Source: Salticus scenicus
Lineage: Eukaryota; Arthropoda; Arachnida; Araneae; Salticidae
Direction of reading: 5' to 3'
Length of the DNA stretch: 64,000 nt
Assembly: GCA_963930645.1 (NCBI GenBank)
Contig: OZ005656.1
Span: 272,287,695-272,351,694 of the forward strand
Shown: positions 31,946 to 42,921 of the stretch, piece by piece
How positions within the stretch are numbered: position 1 is the stretch's first letter
How the letters are laid out: every line of letters begins with the position of its first letter
Notes under the pieces: generated by a model
The model's input: the letters and a program-made list of their open reading frames with translations, nothing else
What the model was told of the DNA's origin: nothing
The model's database searches: none
Program-made: the position numbers and the translations under genes

Positions 31946-32173
31946 TTTAAACATTGATATAGATCTTTAATCATTAACTATAAAAACTCTAAGAAAATTA
32001 TAATAATTTATTAGGTTTTTTTTTTTTTTTTTTTATACTGATTATTATTATTTTTTTTTCTTTTTCTTTCAAAAAAAAAAAAAAAAAACAAAAAAAAAAA
32101 AAAACAAATAAATAAATGCTTTTGATGAAATTCTGACAAAAGCAGAATTTAGTTTAGGACTGAGACCTGTTAG

Positions 32174-32218
<45 letters not shown>

Positions 32219-32451
32219 ACATTGCTTTCAAATTATTCCAATATATTTTCGATAAATTTTAGATTTCGATATATGTCCAACTATCGTAAAACTAGTATCG
32301 TAAAAACCCGCAGATTGAGACTAATAATCCTCAGTCCTAATAACTCATAAATCACACGCTCCTTTCAAATTATAGTCATGAATCAATTATAAATTTTAAT
32401 TTGCCCGTTTCCTCATTTTCGCTTACCCTTATTACCATAACATGAATACGA
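31946..32451. repeat. AT-rich sequence with homopolymer and (ATT)n tracts
   Basis: T-tract at about 32016-32034, A-tracts at 32073-32105 and a (TTA)n run at about 32175-32217. No gene. Confidence 0.7.
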
Positions 32452-32525
32452 CACGACTCCTGGAAAATCACTGACCTTAACTCGGTGGCCAATCTTTAAG
32501 CGTTATCACCGCTCGACTAACAATC
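32452..32525 (-). repeat. Possible tRNA-like fragment (minus strand)
   Basis: On the minus strand TAGTCGAGCGGTGATAACGC fits an A box and resembles type II tRNAs (Leu/Ser). The B box position only shows GAGTTAAGGTC, a poor match. Weak. Confidence 0.3.
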
Positions 32526-32802
32526 TCATGTGTAATTCTAATTATGATAGAATATTCGAACACAAAGGATAATTATCGGGGAGATAACGAGTCATTTGCA
32601 TAGAAAGTGTCTCGAAAGCTCTGCCGACCGTTGATGATTTCAGAATGTTAATGTAATTATCATTCTTTAATGGGTTGAGATAATGACATGGAATAAAATA
32701 TTCGTATGCCAGTTATTTTTAATACAGTATCAAGGGCTTAAATAACTCTAATATTTAAAAAAGAAATATGTTTTAAATTTATAATTTTTAATTATTCATA
32801 TA
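32526..32802. other. Intergenic sequence, less AT-rich than its surroundings
   Basis: No gene; an unassigned patch with CGGGGAGATAACGAG and CTGCCGACCG. Confidence 0.35.
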
Positions 32803-34045
32803 AGGGAGAGTAGGGAGGGATTGGACAGTTTTGACAAAAATATTTTTTACAGATTTACTTTTATTGGTACAACACTGAAAGTTTCAGAGAAACAATTTGA
32901 AACATTTTAACATCTTTTAAAAATATAAAATTGATGGTACTTATCAAAATATAAATTTTGTAGGCCAATTAACATAGTCATTGAAATGTCCCAACCCTCC
33001 CTTATATGAGGGAGGGATGGGATAATGTTTATAAAGTTAAAATAAATACATAATATACAGACATACTATGCAAAATGACAAAAACAGTGGGACACGATGT
33101 ATGTAAGGTTAATTAATTACTAATAACATCTATTTTATCCAACATTTGAGTATAATGTACCACTTAAATAAAAATTTTCAAATGCTCAATCAGTTTATTT
33201 ATTTATTATTATTTTACTTCTAGCGGAGAAAGTATTGCTTTTTAGTTCAAATATTCAAAATTAAGTTTTTGTTATATTTACACGTTTTGTGGTTCCCTGA
33301 ATATTAATAAGGGTTTTAGTGGCTAGTCTGTGTGTGTTATCAGCATATCTTAAGAACAAATATTACCAAGAAATCCTAACTGTAATTGGTGAATGTAATT
33401 TCTTTTGCTTATTTTACCATGTCCAGGAAAACTGCTCAGGAATGAAAATTAATTCCTCATACATACGTATATGGTAAAAAAAGTATTTTTAAAAGTTAAA
33501 AGGATAAACAAAAGTCGTGTGAGTGCCACACCAATTATTTTCCATGATTTTGAATTTGTTTCGTGCATTTTTTCTTCCATCTGTTCATTCATTTGCCTCT
33601 TTATATTTTCTGTTTAAGGAGTATCAGAATCTTCATTCTTGTTCCTTTTCTTACATGTCCCATCTCTCCCTTTTCATTATTTTTCAAAAAAATAAATTTA
33701 TTATTAGACACGTGCTACTTTTAGGCTTAATTTAGCTACTAATTCATAAAAGTTATATTATTAGGTATATAAAATATGAAAAGTAATTATGCTAACATCA
33801 GTGAGTGGCATTCAAAACATGCCTTGAAAATTAAGCAATTGTTTATTTTTGGTGTTATAAAGTAGTTTTTTTGTTACATAAACTTATAGAATTCTCCATC
33901 TAAAATCATACATAGCAACAAGTATGGGTCTGTAGTTACTTCGCCTGATGGATGTGTAAAAAATTAAAAACAACGTTTATTTTAAGAATAATTTTAGGTA
34001 TCCCATCCCTCCCAATGCCCCCTCTCTCCCGATTCTCCCCTATAT
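32803..34045. mobile_element. TIR element with GGGAGGGAT ends, 1.24 kb, interrupted
   Basis: The left end AAGGGAGAGTAGGGAGGGAT and the right-end complement AGGGGAGAATCGGGAGAGAG with GGGAGGGATGGGA form imperfect inverted ends next to TATA. An internal palindrome (CCAACCCTCCC ... GGGAGGGATGG, 32993-33022) repeats the same box. No transposase is visible. A short composite repeat (33216-33535) is inserted in it. Superfamily uncertain. Confidence 0.5.
33216..33535 (+). repeat. Composite repeat, short member nested in a TIR element
   Basis: Head hairpin ACTTCT-agc-GGAGAAAGTATTG, TTGTTATATTTACACGTTTT, GGTTCCCTGAAT, TATCAGCATATCTTAAGAAC; tail GTCGTGTGAGTGCCACACC with stem GTGTG/CACAC. No tandem monomers between them. 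Confidence 0.7.
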
Positions 34046-35375
34046 ATACACGTATATATATTTCATATTTTCTTTTCTTATGAACAAATTAAATAATTTA
34101 GTTCAGTTGTATATCTAATTAGCTATAACTGAATATTTGTATGGATTTCTTTTTATTGTCCATTCAGTAGATGAATGTACTAGATCTTTTTCATTTTTCG
34201 ACTTCCATTTTTCGAGGAAGTTTTCAGCGGTCCAGAATACTTTCGATTTTATTATTTTTAGAAATATTCGTCCGTCTATATGTAGCGAAGCTTTTCTGCA
34301 AACTCAAGCTATTTCTTCAAAAGTTATATTTAGTAGCACCTCGACATAAATTGACGCTAAATACCTTCTAATGCATGTTGCTCAACAGGTGGCGGTGATG
34401 TGCTGTTTTTATCCTTATTTTTTAAAGTGAAAGCATAGAATAAAATATCGTAATGCCGACAGTAAACATTATTTTAAATCAATCATTATGAAATAAAAAA
34501 ATAATGTGTTTATAATTAAAACAATCAATCAGGATCAAACTTTTATGCATGTAGGCTCTACCAGTGATGCTGAATTTAGACTTTTTTATTCAGCAATAAC
34601 CTATAATTTTGAAGAGTGATAATTGATTACAGCAGACGATTAATCTTAAAAATGATTAGGTAAACGCTACAATTAAGAATTAGTGGTAGGTATTTAATAA
34701 AAAATTCCCTAACATTGACAACATTGAGCACTTCTTACCATTTGAGGGGAATATTACCCGGGAATCGTAAATTTCCAGTGTGAGTGTTGCTCAACAGAAT
34801 CCATTACTGCTTGCAGCTTCTGACGCAAAATGATTGAAAAATGTATCTGTCATAACTTGAAACAAAGCTATTATTTTTTCCTTCATTTTTAACTAAATAT
34901 GTCCTGAACCTAGGCATTTTCTAAGGGATGATATCCAGAGCAGAAAGTTGATTTTCTTTCGACATTTAAACTTATATTTCTCTGCGAGGATAATCATCTG
35001 CACTCACGATGGAAAACAGTTTAGTAAATAATAAATTCTATAAATAATTTCCCCCGTGGGAATTTATATATATAAAAAAATATATATACTATATATTCTT
35101 ACAAAATTGTAAATAATTGTGTTTATTTTTGTATAAATTCTTTCAAAGAGGCTTAGCAAGTTGATAAAGTGCTAATTTTGTCCATTTCAAGTCATTTTAG
35201 CGTTGAAATAGCCTTATTTTTCCTTAAAAACGCATTAAAAAGCCCCAATAAGGCAGGTAATGGATTTGGCGACAAATATGGCGACTTTTTTCCACCTTGG
35301 CGATTTTTTTGGAGACTTTGGCGAGAAAATCCTTCTAAGGGATATACCAAGTATGGAAGCTCTAATCTCATTGGC
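34046..35375. repeat. Fragments of dispersed repeats in AT-rich DNA
   Basis: A head-like fragment (CGACTTCCATTTTTCGAGG, ATTCGTCCGTCTATATG) lies at about 34171-34300. A separate block at 34925-35060 (TTCTTTCGACATTTA, ATCATCTGCACTCACGATGG) matches 63145-63260 by eye. A GGCGA-rich stretch lies at about 35265-35330. No gene. Confidence 0.5.
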
Positions 35376-35728
35376 TGATGAGATACGGAAATTTCTGGAA
35401 CCTTCCAAACTTTTCTACAGGGGTCTATAAGGAGCGTTTTCCCGCCAAAGCAAGTTAGTTCAGTTCAGTTCTCAGCCAGCTTCGCTAATGCTGGCATTGA
35501 TTTGGGCCTCTTTGAAAGAGACTTGCTTTAAGTGTTATTGCTATACAGTTTGTACTGTGGATTTGATATTGACAGCTGTTGTTTGAGCTGTGTTTACTGG
35601 TTGAATTGAAGCTGATACTTGGTTTATAGACATGTATTTTTCTGGAACTTTCTGTGAATAAATTACTGAAGTTTTGTACGTTTTGCCTTTTATTCTCGGA
35701 CAAATCACGAACCCCCAAGTACGCAACA
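35376..35728 (+). mobile_element. Solo-LTR-like element with heat-shock elements
   Basis: A ~350-bp segment starts TGATGAGATACGG and ends ACGCAACA. It has a perfect four-unit heat-shock-type element GAAatTTCtgGAAccTTC (35388-35405), a TATA-like TCTATAAGG about 20 bases downstream, an AATAAA signal at 35657-35662 and another TTCtgGAActTTC at 35640-35652. This is the order expected for U3-R-U5. No internal retroviral-type coding region is adjacent, so a solo LTR is the best reading. The exact ends and target duplication are not certain. Confidence 0.55.
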
Positions 35729-35860
35729 ATATATATAGAAGAAATTTTTGTGATGGCCATAACATCTTAAATTTCAATACATAACATGGAAGATCTTTTG
35801 CAGTTTTGAAAAAAAAAAGTGTACTTAAATAATGCTTTTTAATTGAACATTTTCTAATAA

Positions 35861-37461
35861 CCCATTAACCGCCAAAACTAGAATTAATGATTTTTATTAC
35901 TTCTCTTACCATAAGGTAGAGAAAGTATTGTTTTTGGGTCAAATTTTCGAACGCGAGATTTTGTTATATTTACACGTTTTGAGGTCCCCTGAATACGAAA
36001 ATCATGTTTTTAGCAAATGGTCTGTGTGTATGTCTGTCTGTCTGTCTGTGTGTGTGTGTGTGTGTGTGTGGGTGTGTGGGTGTGTCTGTTATCAGCATAT
36101 CTCAAGAACAAATAGTAGCAGACATTCCAAACTTGGTATTCTAAATGTGTATAATATATAGATGCTACAGTAAGCTTTTCGTTAAGATCAAGCAAATGGT
36201 TCGTGTACATGGACAATCAAGAGAATTCTAATACATTACGTCTATGGGGGAAATTGCAGGTAATTAGAGTTTAACGTCTATAAACTGCACTAAACCAAAT
36301 GAAACGAATATATATATATATATATATATTAATAGAGATAGTCAACTGGGAAAATTTTTTTGTGTATGTAGGAAACTCGCCTCCCCCCCTGGGGGGGGGA
36401 AGTCCCCCCTCGAGGGGAGTAAATTTTCATGATGGGTATCTTTCAAAAGAGCTCGCCAATACCTTTAAAACGAATGGTTGAACCATTGATCTGCGATAAT
36501 TTAAAACAAAGTTATCGATTTTTTTTACTTTTAACGAAAAAAAAATTATATTGAGAATAACATGGACTTTTTTTTTGGATATTTAGTGTTATACTACTTC
36601 TCTAATATGGAAATTGTCTGCATTATCGTAAAAGATAATTTTTTTAAATAATAATTTTAATAAATTATTTTTTAAAAACAGAATTATTTTTTAATAACCG
36701 AATTAAATTTTATATAAATCTAGGTGCATTAATAAAACGGGGGGTTTACGGGGGTAGCACCCCCCCCTCACACAGAACTAATTATTAAATAAAACTCTTC
36801 CGAAGCCTATTTTGAATTGTTTAACATAGGTTTACATAACATCGTTATCTTACCTCTTAATCTCCAAACTGTATTTATAGTATTAAATTTCAGGGTAAGA
36901 GAAAGTCGTGTGAGTGACACACACCAGATTATTTCTAAATACGAATATTAATACGCATTATTTTGATCACATATAACAATAATTTAAAATAAAATTTGTA
37001 ATATTAGTCTTATCTTACTAAATACAGGGTGTTGTATTTGTACAACTTCAGTGGAATAAGAGTATAGAATGAAGACAAATGTTTACGGAAATTTCCTTGC
37101 GGGAGTATAAAAAAGCAACACTACAGATGTCTTCAAAAGTAATTATTTTATTGTGAAACATTTTTTTTTTACAAGTTATGTAAACTTATTCAAAATGATG
37201 ATTTTCAAAAGTTTTGGATTATGATTAGTGCTTCAAGTTATTAATTTATTTTAGTAATTTTTAGTAAATTAATTTTAGTAATTTATTTTTAAGTATAAAA
37301 TTATTTTTCAGATCAATTTTTTTTTTTTTTTTTGTAATAAAATAAACATCTATCCTTTCCTTATTTAAAAACAATTCTTAATATAAAATATTTTTTTTTA
37401 GTTTATTGTTAAACGCAATTATTTCTGGTGTTGCGTGAACACAACACCAGCGGGTAATGGG
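35861..37461. mobile_element. piggyBac-like MITE interrupted by a composite repeat
   Basis: The left end CCCATTAACCGCC and the right-end complement CCCATTACCCGC are inverted. TTAA follows the right end (37462-37465); the left flank is ATAA, one base off. A perfect-stem hairpin CTGGTGTTG/CAACACCAG lies just inside the right end (37423-37450). Without the ~1.03-kb insertion the element would be about 570 bp. Confidence 0.65.
35899..36930 (+). repeat. Composite repeat inserted in the piggyBac-like MITE
   Basis: Head hairpin CTCTTACC/GGTAGAG leading to GAAAGTATTG, then CGAGATTTTGTTATATTTAC, ACGTTTTGAGGTCCCCTGAA, a (GTCT)n(GT)n run (about 36031-36090) and TATCAGCATATCTCAAGAAC. The middle has G/C-run blocks (36370-36425, 36740-36775) instead of clear monomers. 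Tail GAAAGTCGTGTGAGTGACAC with stem GTGTG/CACAC, ending CCAGATTATT. Confidence 0.7.
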
Positions 37462-37994
37462 TTAATGTTGGTCCTATTTTTTCTTCCTTTTAACCATACA
37501 TAATAATTTAAAGTAAAAGTGTTTATAGGTAAAATTTTTGAAACTGAATTTTAATCGCAGTCACTCGTTTTATGTTTCCCTAAATCTTAGAATTTAAGTT
37601 TTCAGCGCTTGGTTTGTACGTCTGTCTGCGCCGTGAATGTTATCGGCATAACTGAAAAACAGATATCAACAGAAATTTTAAATTCGGTATTCTGAACGTG
37701 TAGGATATAAAGATTTTTTAGGATGTCAGACAAATGCTTTTTGTATAGGCTATAATTACGTCAGGAATTAAGTTCCTCCTTGACACACTGTGGCAAAAAA
37801 AAAAAAAAAAAAAAAAAATCCTCTATATTACAGAAAATATCCGGCAGCAAATATGCCAAAAAATATTCATATGCTATGGAAAAAAACACGTTGATTTTCC
37901 GCAACAGAACAATGTAAAAAATATTAGTACACCGCAAAAAAATTTTTTTCCGGAAAACACACACTGTGCAAAAAAATTCACACTAAATAAAAAT
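37462..37994 (+). repeat. Head fragment of the composite repeat family
   Basis: Between about 37505 and 37730: GTTTATAGGTAAAATTTTTG, ACTCGTTTTATGTTTCCC, TACGTCTGTCTGC, TTATCGGCATAACTGAAAAA. It is diverged and has no tail; an A-tract follows at 37796-37819. Confidence 0.5.
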
Positions 37995-38075
37995 CATCAG
38001 TTCGAACTCTAGGATAGAGCGAGAACCATAATAGGCAACGGTGCTACCTTTCAGCCAAGGAACCCTATTTCCAGC
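37995..38075 (-). repeat. tRNA-like SINE head (minus strand)
   Basis: On the minus strand TTGGCTGAAAGGTAGCACC fits an A box and AGAGTTCGAACTG, about 40 bases on, fits a B box loosely. G+C is higher than in the flanks. Could be a decayed tRNA or SINE. Confidence 0.45.
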
Positions 38076-38795
38076 TGTTAACACTTTCCAGTCGCTCTTC
38101 AACAAGATACACACGAGATAAAACCTATATCACTGACTGCATATTTTATTTGTTTATAGAAAAAGTGTCATTAGAGAGATTGTAAGATAATTTTACTGTG
38201 AATTTCTGTAGTTTTAGAAAACAGAATTTTCTGCAGTAAAGCTAGAGAAGTTTTCTATTCTTTAAAAAAAAAATTTACAGTGCACATTTTAACATCTTTA
38301 AACTGCAGTTAGTATAAGTACAATGTAGGTTCAAATTAATAGATTTTTTTTTTTTAAGAAAATAGAAAAAAAAAAAAAAAAAAAAAAAAAAGCTGGTCAC
38401 AAGTGTAATTAAGGGACCTATCACAAATTAAAGAGAAGCACAAATACATTAAACTCCTTATAATCTGTGAGTTATTATGCGCGTTGCGGATTATCCATGT
38501 ACGCAGGAAAAGGGCGTATTCAAAGGAAGGATTTTTTTTAACAAGAAACAGAAATTATTGCTTTCTTAAAAAAAAAAAAAAGGAAATACAAAGAAGAATC
38601 TTGCTTTTGTTTTATTTTTAAATAAGTACAGAACGTGTAAACACTTTAACAGGTCAAAATTTTACTTTATTTCGGGGCATAATTAGTACCCGTTATTTTT
38701 TCATACCACTTTTCTTGAAGGGTAATTTTCTTATTTAATCATAATTACATATTGCAGAAAATTTCCCCCATTAAAAAATGTAATAAATAAAAACT
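38076..38795. other. AT-rich sequence
   Basis: No gene; long T/A tracts at about 38342-38390. Confidence 0.5.
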
Positions 38796-38796
38796 C

Positions 38797-39790
38797 TGGA
38801 GTGACTCCACTCGACTTTACGAACAATGAATAATTAACAGTTTTGTAGAAATAGTACAGAAAGAGGAGTTGTTAAACAAGAGAGAGAAATCCATAATAGA
38901 GTGTTTGAGTATTTTTCTCCATATATTACACGATGTTTTATTTAACACTACTGAACTTTGAGCCCATAGATCATAATGATAAAGAATTTTTCGCTGCGTC
39001 CCTGTAAAAACCTATAAAAGCAAGATTCTCCAAAATGCTTATAGTTAGTGCAACAGTGATTTATAATATCATATAAATTTTCAGCTCAATTGAATAAGGC
39101 GTTTAGACGCTATCGCACTTTTAAAAATTTGGTCCCATAGGCAATACTGATAAAGAAGTTTTTTTTACAGGGGCACAAAGAAAAATAAGTGCTAAATTCA
39201 TCAAAATTTATACAGTTCGTGCAACTGTGACCTATGACATGTGTACAATCTTTTTGCTCAGATTAATAAAGCGTTTACACGCAATCACACTTTTAAAAAT
39301 TGCCCCATAGGCCATAATGATAAAGAATTTATCTTTGTGTCCCTGTAAAAAAAACTGTAAGTACTAAATTCACCAAAATCTATACAGTTGGTGCAACTGT
39401 GACCGGTAACATGTGTACAAATTTTTTGCTCAGATTAATAAGGCGTTTAGACGCTATCACACTTTTAAAAATTTGGCCCCATAGGCCATAATGATAAAGA
39501 ATTGTTCTTTGTCCCTGTAAAAAAAACTATAAGTGCTAGATTCACCAAAATCAATAGAATTCATACTATGGTGACTTATAATATACGTACCAACTTTCAG
39601 CTTATCCGAACAAAGCGTTTAGACGCTAGCGTGTTCACTCACAGACATACACACACACATACATATATCATCGTAAAAATAGTGAAAACGGACTAAGGGC
39701 ACCCCGAAACGTATAGAAACATCAAAATCTCAAATTCGGATTTTTGACATGATTACAAAACTTTCCTCACTATAGTGTTCGGAAAGTAAA
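38797..39790 (-). repeat. Composite repeat, array in reverse orientation
   Basis: Reading the minus strand: head hairpin ACTTTCC/GGAAAGT (39760-39787) enclosing ACTATAGT, AATCCGAATTTGAGATTTTG, CGTTTCGGGGTGCCC, then about four monomers with ACAGGGACACAAAG, TTATCATTATGGCC and GTCTAAACGC at roughly 170-bp steps (landmarks near 39513, 39351, 39170, 39000), and tail GTCGAGTGGAGTCACTCCAG (38797-38815). In the second-to-last monomer the TTTTTACAGGGGCACAAAG piece is flipped relative to its neighbours. Confidence 0.85.
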
Positions 39791-40290
39791 AAGGGCAAGT
39801 ATTTTTACAACACTCCCGAATAAATTAAAATGTTGGCATGTGTGAGGTACTGTTACACAGAGAAAAAAAAATGTTCAGCTTTCATCCAAAACTAATAAGT
39901 AGTCATTTTCTGAATTCTTAAACAAGAAATGTAATTTTCCAAGCTATGCTTATAAGATAAATAAATAAACTGAATAGAAGAAATGATCGAGAATTCCTAA
40001 TCTATACTTTTCTAGATGTTAAAGCAATATTATAAAGTCTTTGTACTAAGAGATATTCTCGCTTGATTTCCTACAATTGGATCGTAAACCAAAATAATAC
40101 TTACTAAAACTCGCGTCTTGTGTTCACATTTATTAGCAAAGATTCTTAAATAGGTTGACCACGATAATGTAGGAAGATGATCTAGAATTCTAAAAGGGGT
40201 TTCTGGAATTTTCTAGCAAGGAGAACTAGAGGCTTAATTTATTTTCTAGTTTTCAGTCATAGATTTTTTTGAAGGGAAAACTTCTTTAGG
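39791..40290. other. Intergenic sequence with a heat-shock-type element
   Basis: TTCtgGAAttTTC at 40201-40213. No gene. Confidence 0.45.
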
Positions 40291-40492
40291 TGCGTTGGGC
40301 ATTTTTGAGTTGGGAAAAAGCCATTTAACTCGCGACACTGTTACCGTAACCGACACCTCTGTATATAAGTGTGTACATATATTGTGTATGTACGTACATA
40401 GATACACATGCATGTTGATATTTTTTGAGATGGGAGAAAACCATTGGACTAGCGACACCGTTACCGTAACCTCTGTATATAAGTATCTAAAA
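40291..40492 (+). repeat. Tandem duplication, each unit ending in a TATA-like box
   Basis: Two ~70-bp units (about 40297-40372 and 40417-40485) share TTTTTGAG, GGGA.AAA.CCATT, GCGACAC.GTTACCGTAAC and CTCTGTATATAAGT.T. Spacer is CA/TA-rich. Function unknown. Confidence 0.7.
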
Positions 40493-40495
40493 TAG

Positions 40496-40823
40496 AACTC
40501 CTACATTGATTGGCTGACGCATCCGCCATTTTCTAGCCCGCAAGACCGGCTGACAATTTATTATTGGTAGTTTTTCGGCAATTAATCGCACGAATAACTC
40601 CACAAAAGGGCACTGCCTGTTTATATTTTCTTCTAATCCCGATGTTCTTAAAATTGCCAACTTGTTTGTTTCGTGATAAGAAGTTTTAGCTCACTTGATC
40701 TGTAAAGAAGTTTAAAGGCGATAACAACGCTAATCAGGTAACATAGTTTTTTCTACCGACAACACTTTCCCAGACGGGCTAGAAAATGGCGGACACTGAG
40801 CCAGCTCTTATCCTATAGGAGTT
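40496..40823. mobile_element. Short TIR element (MITE), ~330 bp
   Basis: Inverted ends AACTCCTA and, further in, CCGCCATTTTCTAGCCCG on both sides (complement on the right at about 40773-40790). TTAA lies beside the right end only. Superfamily uncertain. Confidence 0.65.
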
Positions 40824-41071
40824 TTAATTCGAAGTATGACGCGAATCTGTCTAAGACGTAAGAGGATATCGCGAATACAGCGCAATACTTTAGTAACAAA
40901 TGTAACTTTTTCTTTTGTTGTTGTTGTTTAAGTATCTGTAAAAAGTCTCATGCTTTTGTGTACATTTCAGTGGAAACTGCATAGAGCTACAGTCAGTACA
41001 TTTTAAATAATAAGTTTTTTTTTTTATTTTTTTTCTGTAACTTTTGGATCAACCAGTATACTGTAACATAT
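40824..41071. other. AT-rich sequence
   Basis: No gene recognised. Confidence 0.45.
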
Positions 41072-41795
41072 ATAGGGTGATCAGTTTAAAAGAGTACCCG
41101 ATGGTTTTTTTCTTATTAACCTTAAATCTGATGGATGTGGACAACTATTCTAATACTGAAGTATAATTGTTTGATCCTTGTTTAAGTGTGGGAGACAATT
41201 TCTAACACTGTTGGACTGTTACAACTTTATTTGTGAGATAAAACAGAAATGGAGACGCACAGTGTTACTTAATCCTGTGATAATTTTATTTTTGAAAAAC
41301 ATAATTTAATTCCAATTTTTTACATTATCATTCCTTGCAGAAAATATTCGCCACCATTTTGAATGCAAACATGAACACGTCGAACAAAGTTTTTTGACAC
41401 ACTTCGCAGCAATGTTGGTGTTATTGACGAGATTTCTTCAGTTATGATCTGTTTTAATTCATTGATGTTTGCAGGACTTCTCTGGAAAACCTTATGAAAT
41501 GATAATGTGCTAATGCTAATGTAAATGTAATGTAGGAATGATAATGTAAAAAATTTTAATTAAATTTTGATTTTCATCAATAAAATTATCACAGGATTAA
41601 ATAACATTGTGCGTCTCCATTTCTGTTTTACCTCACAAATAAAGTTGTGATAGTCCAACAGTGTTGGAAATTGTCTCCCACACTCTTAAACAAGGTTCAA
41701 ACAATTATACTTCAGTATTATTATAGTTGCCACATCCGTCATATTTAAGGGTAATAAGAAAAACCAACGGTACTCTTTTAAGTTGATCACCCTGT
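41072..41795. mobile_element. TIR element with ~235-bp inverted arms and a transposase scrap
   Basis: Ends AGGGTGATCAGTTTAAAAGA and complement AGGGTGATCAACTTAAAAGA with GTACC following, beside TATA. The inverted similarity continues for about 235 bp (ATTGTTTGA, GTGGGAGACAATTTC, TGTTGGACTGT, GGAGACGCACA). The middle keeps a minus-strand transposase fragment. Confidence 0.75.
41335..41490 (-). pseudogene. Tc1/mariner-superfamily transposase C-terminal fragment
   Basis: The minus strand reads FQRSPANINELKQIITEEIS then SITPTLLRSVSKNFVRR and VHVCIQNGGEYFLQ. The pattern of L...I..E...I.P..L..V..N...R...C...GG.(Y/H)F at the very C terminus is common in mariner-like transposases that follow the catalytic domain. 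No catalytic residue is included, so the exact family is open. It sits between the inverted arms of the 41072-41795 element and suggests the element is a deletion derivative. Confidence 0.55.
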
Positions 41796-42921
41796 ATATA
41801 TATTATGATACATATTATATATTAAAAATCAATTGCATTTTAAATCTTTTTGATGTTTCATTTTCAATTTGAAAGTTTGACAAATAAAAATTTTAATACT
41901 TTCCTTACATATTTAAATTTAGTTAATTTCTCAAAACAACTTCCAGGCATTTTTCCTAACATAAATAGAATATTTTTATATAATATTTGTGTATATTTCA
42001 TCCGCGCAAACAAACGTTTTACCGTTCTTAAATTCTTGTTACTTTTCACTCTCCTTTTCTATTATGTATAATTTTAATCATACTTCCAAAATCTGTTAAA
42101 TTAAAATAGCATTTTTTAAATTAACTTGAATTTTTCTATTTGTACTAATTCATATGCTTCATACATTGTTTAAATTTATCCTCTAGCTAAATAATATTTG
42201 CAACAAATTCAAAAATATTGAAGGGAAACATATTAAGTTAGTTTTTTTCGGTTTAAAATATAAAATGCTTATTGTCAAAGTTTTTATTTAAGTTCATCAA
42301 CAACTGTTAAACAAAGTAAACACGATACAAAAGTCAGCCAGGTTGATAACGCTTTTATAATTCAACCCCGAAGCCATTTCAGGCGAGGAAACAAAACTGA
42401 AAATCATCTTGAACAACTCTGAAATTCTCCACGTTTATTTCTGCTATCAAAATTTTAACTATGCCTTTATTTATTCTTGGTAATGGACTTTGAATTTATT
42501 TCTTTCTTTATTTTTTAATAGAACTTTTGCAGAGATAGGTTTTTTTATTTACTTTTTAAACTTAATATGTAAATTTCTTTCAAGAAGACTATTAATAACA
42601 TCGAATAATCAAGACTTGAGTAATATAAAGATTAATATATATATACTAGTATATAATTCCGTCAAAATTGACGGAATGTGAACGATAAATCTTGAAAACA
42701 ATGTTTAGATCATTATGGTTACCACGTGATCATTTAAATGTATTTTCAATTTTTGTTTATAAATCAAATGTGTTTCGATATTTTATAATTTTCGTTCTGA
42801 AATTTAAAAAATTCTACCCGATCAATAAATATGAATGACAATAAAAAAACTGCTGGTTGACAAAAAATATAGGCCCGACAACACAACAGCAACAACACAT
42901 CCCAGTGTCCCATTAAGTGCT
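41796..42921. other. AT-rich sequence
   Basis: No gene. A small palindrome TTCCGTCAAAATTGACGGAA lies at 42657-42676. Confidence 0.5.

Noticed and set aside
35370..35400. CTGATGAGATACGGAAA as a hammerhead ribozyme core in the solo LTR
   Set aside because: CTGATGA and GAAA are present but the bases between cannot form a stem II and no stem III partner was found.
36031..36216. CRISPR-like or coding interpretation of the GTCT/GT repeats
   Set aside because: Simple microsatellite inside a repeat head; no spacers, and the genome is plainly eukaryotic.
37024..37060. CAGGGTGTTGTATTT as a transposon end
   Set aside because: No inverted partner found within a few kilobases; too short alone.
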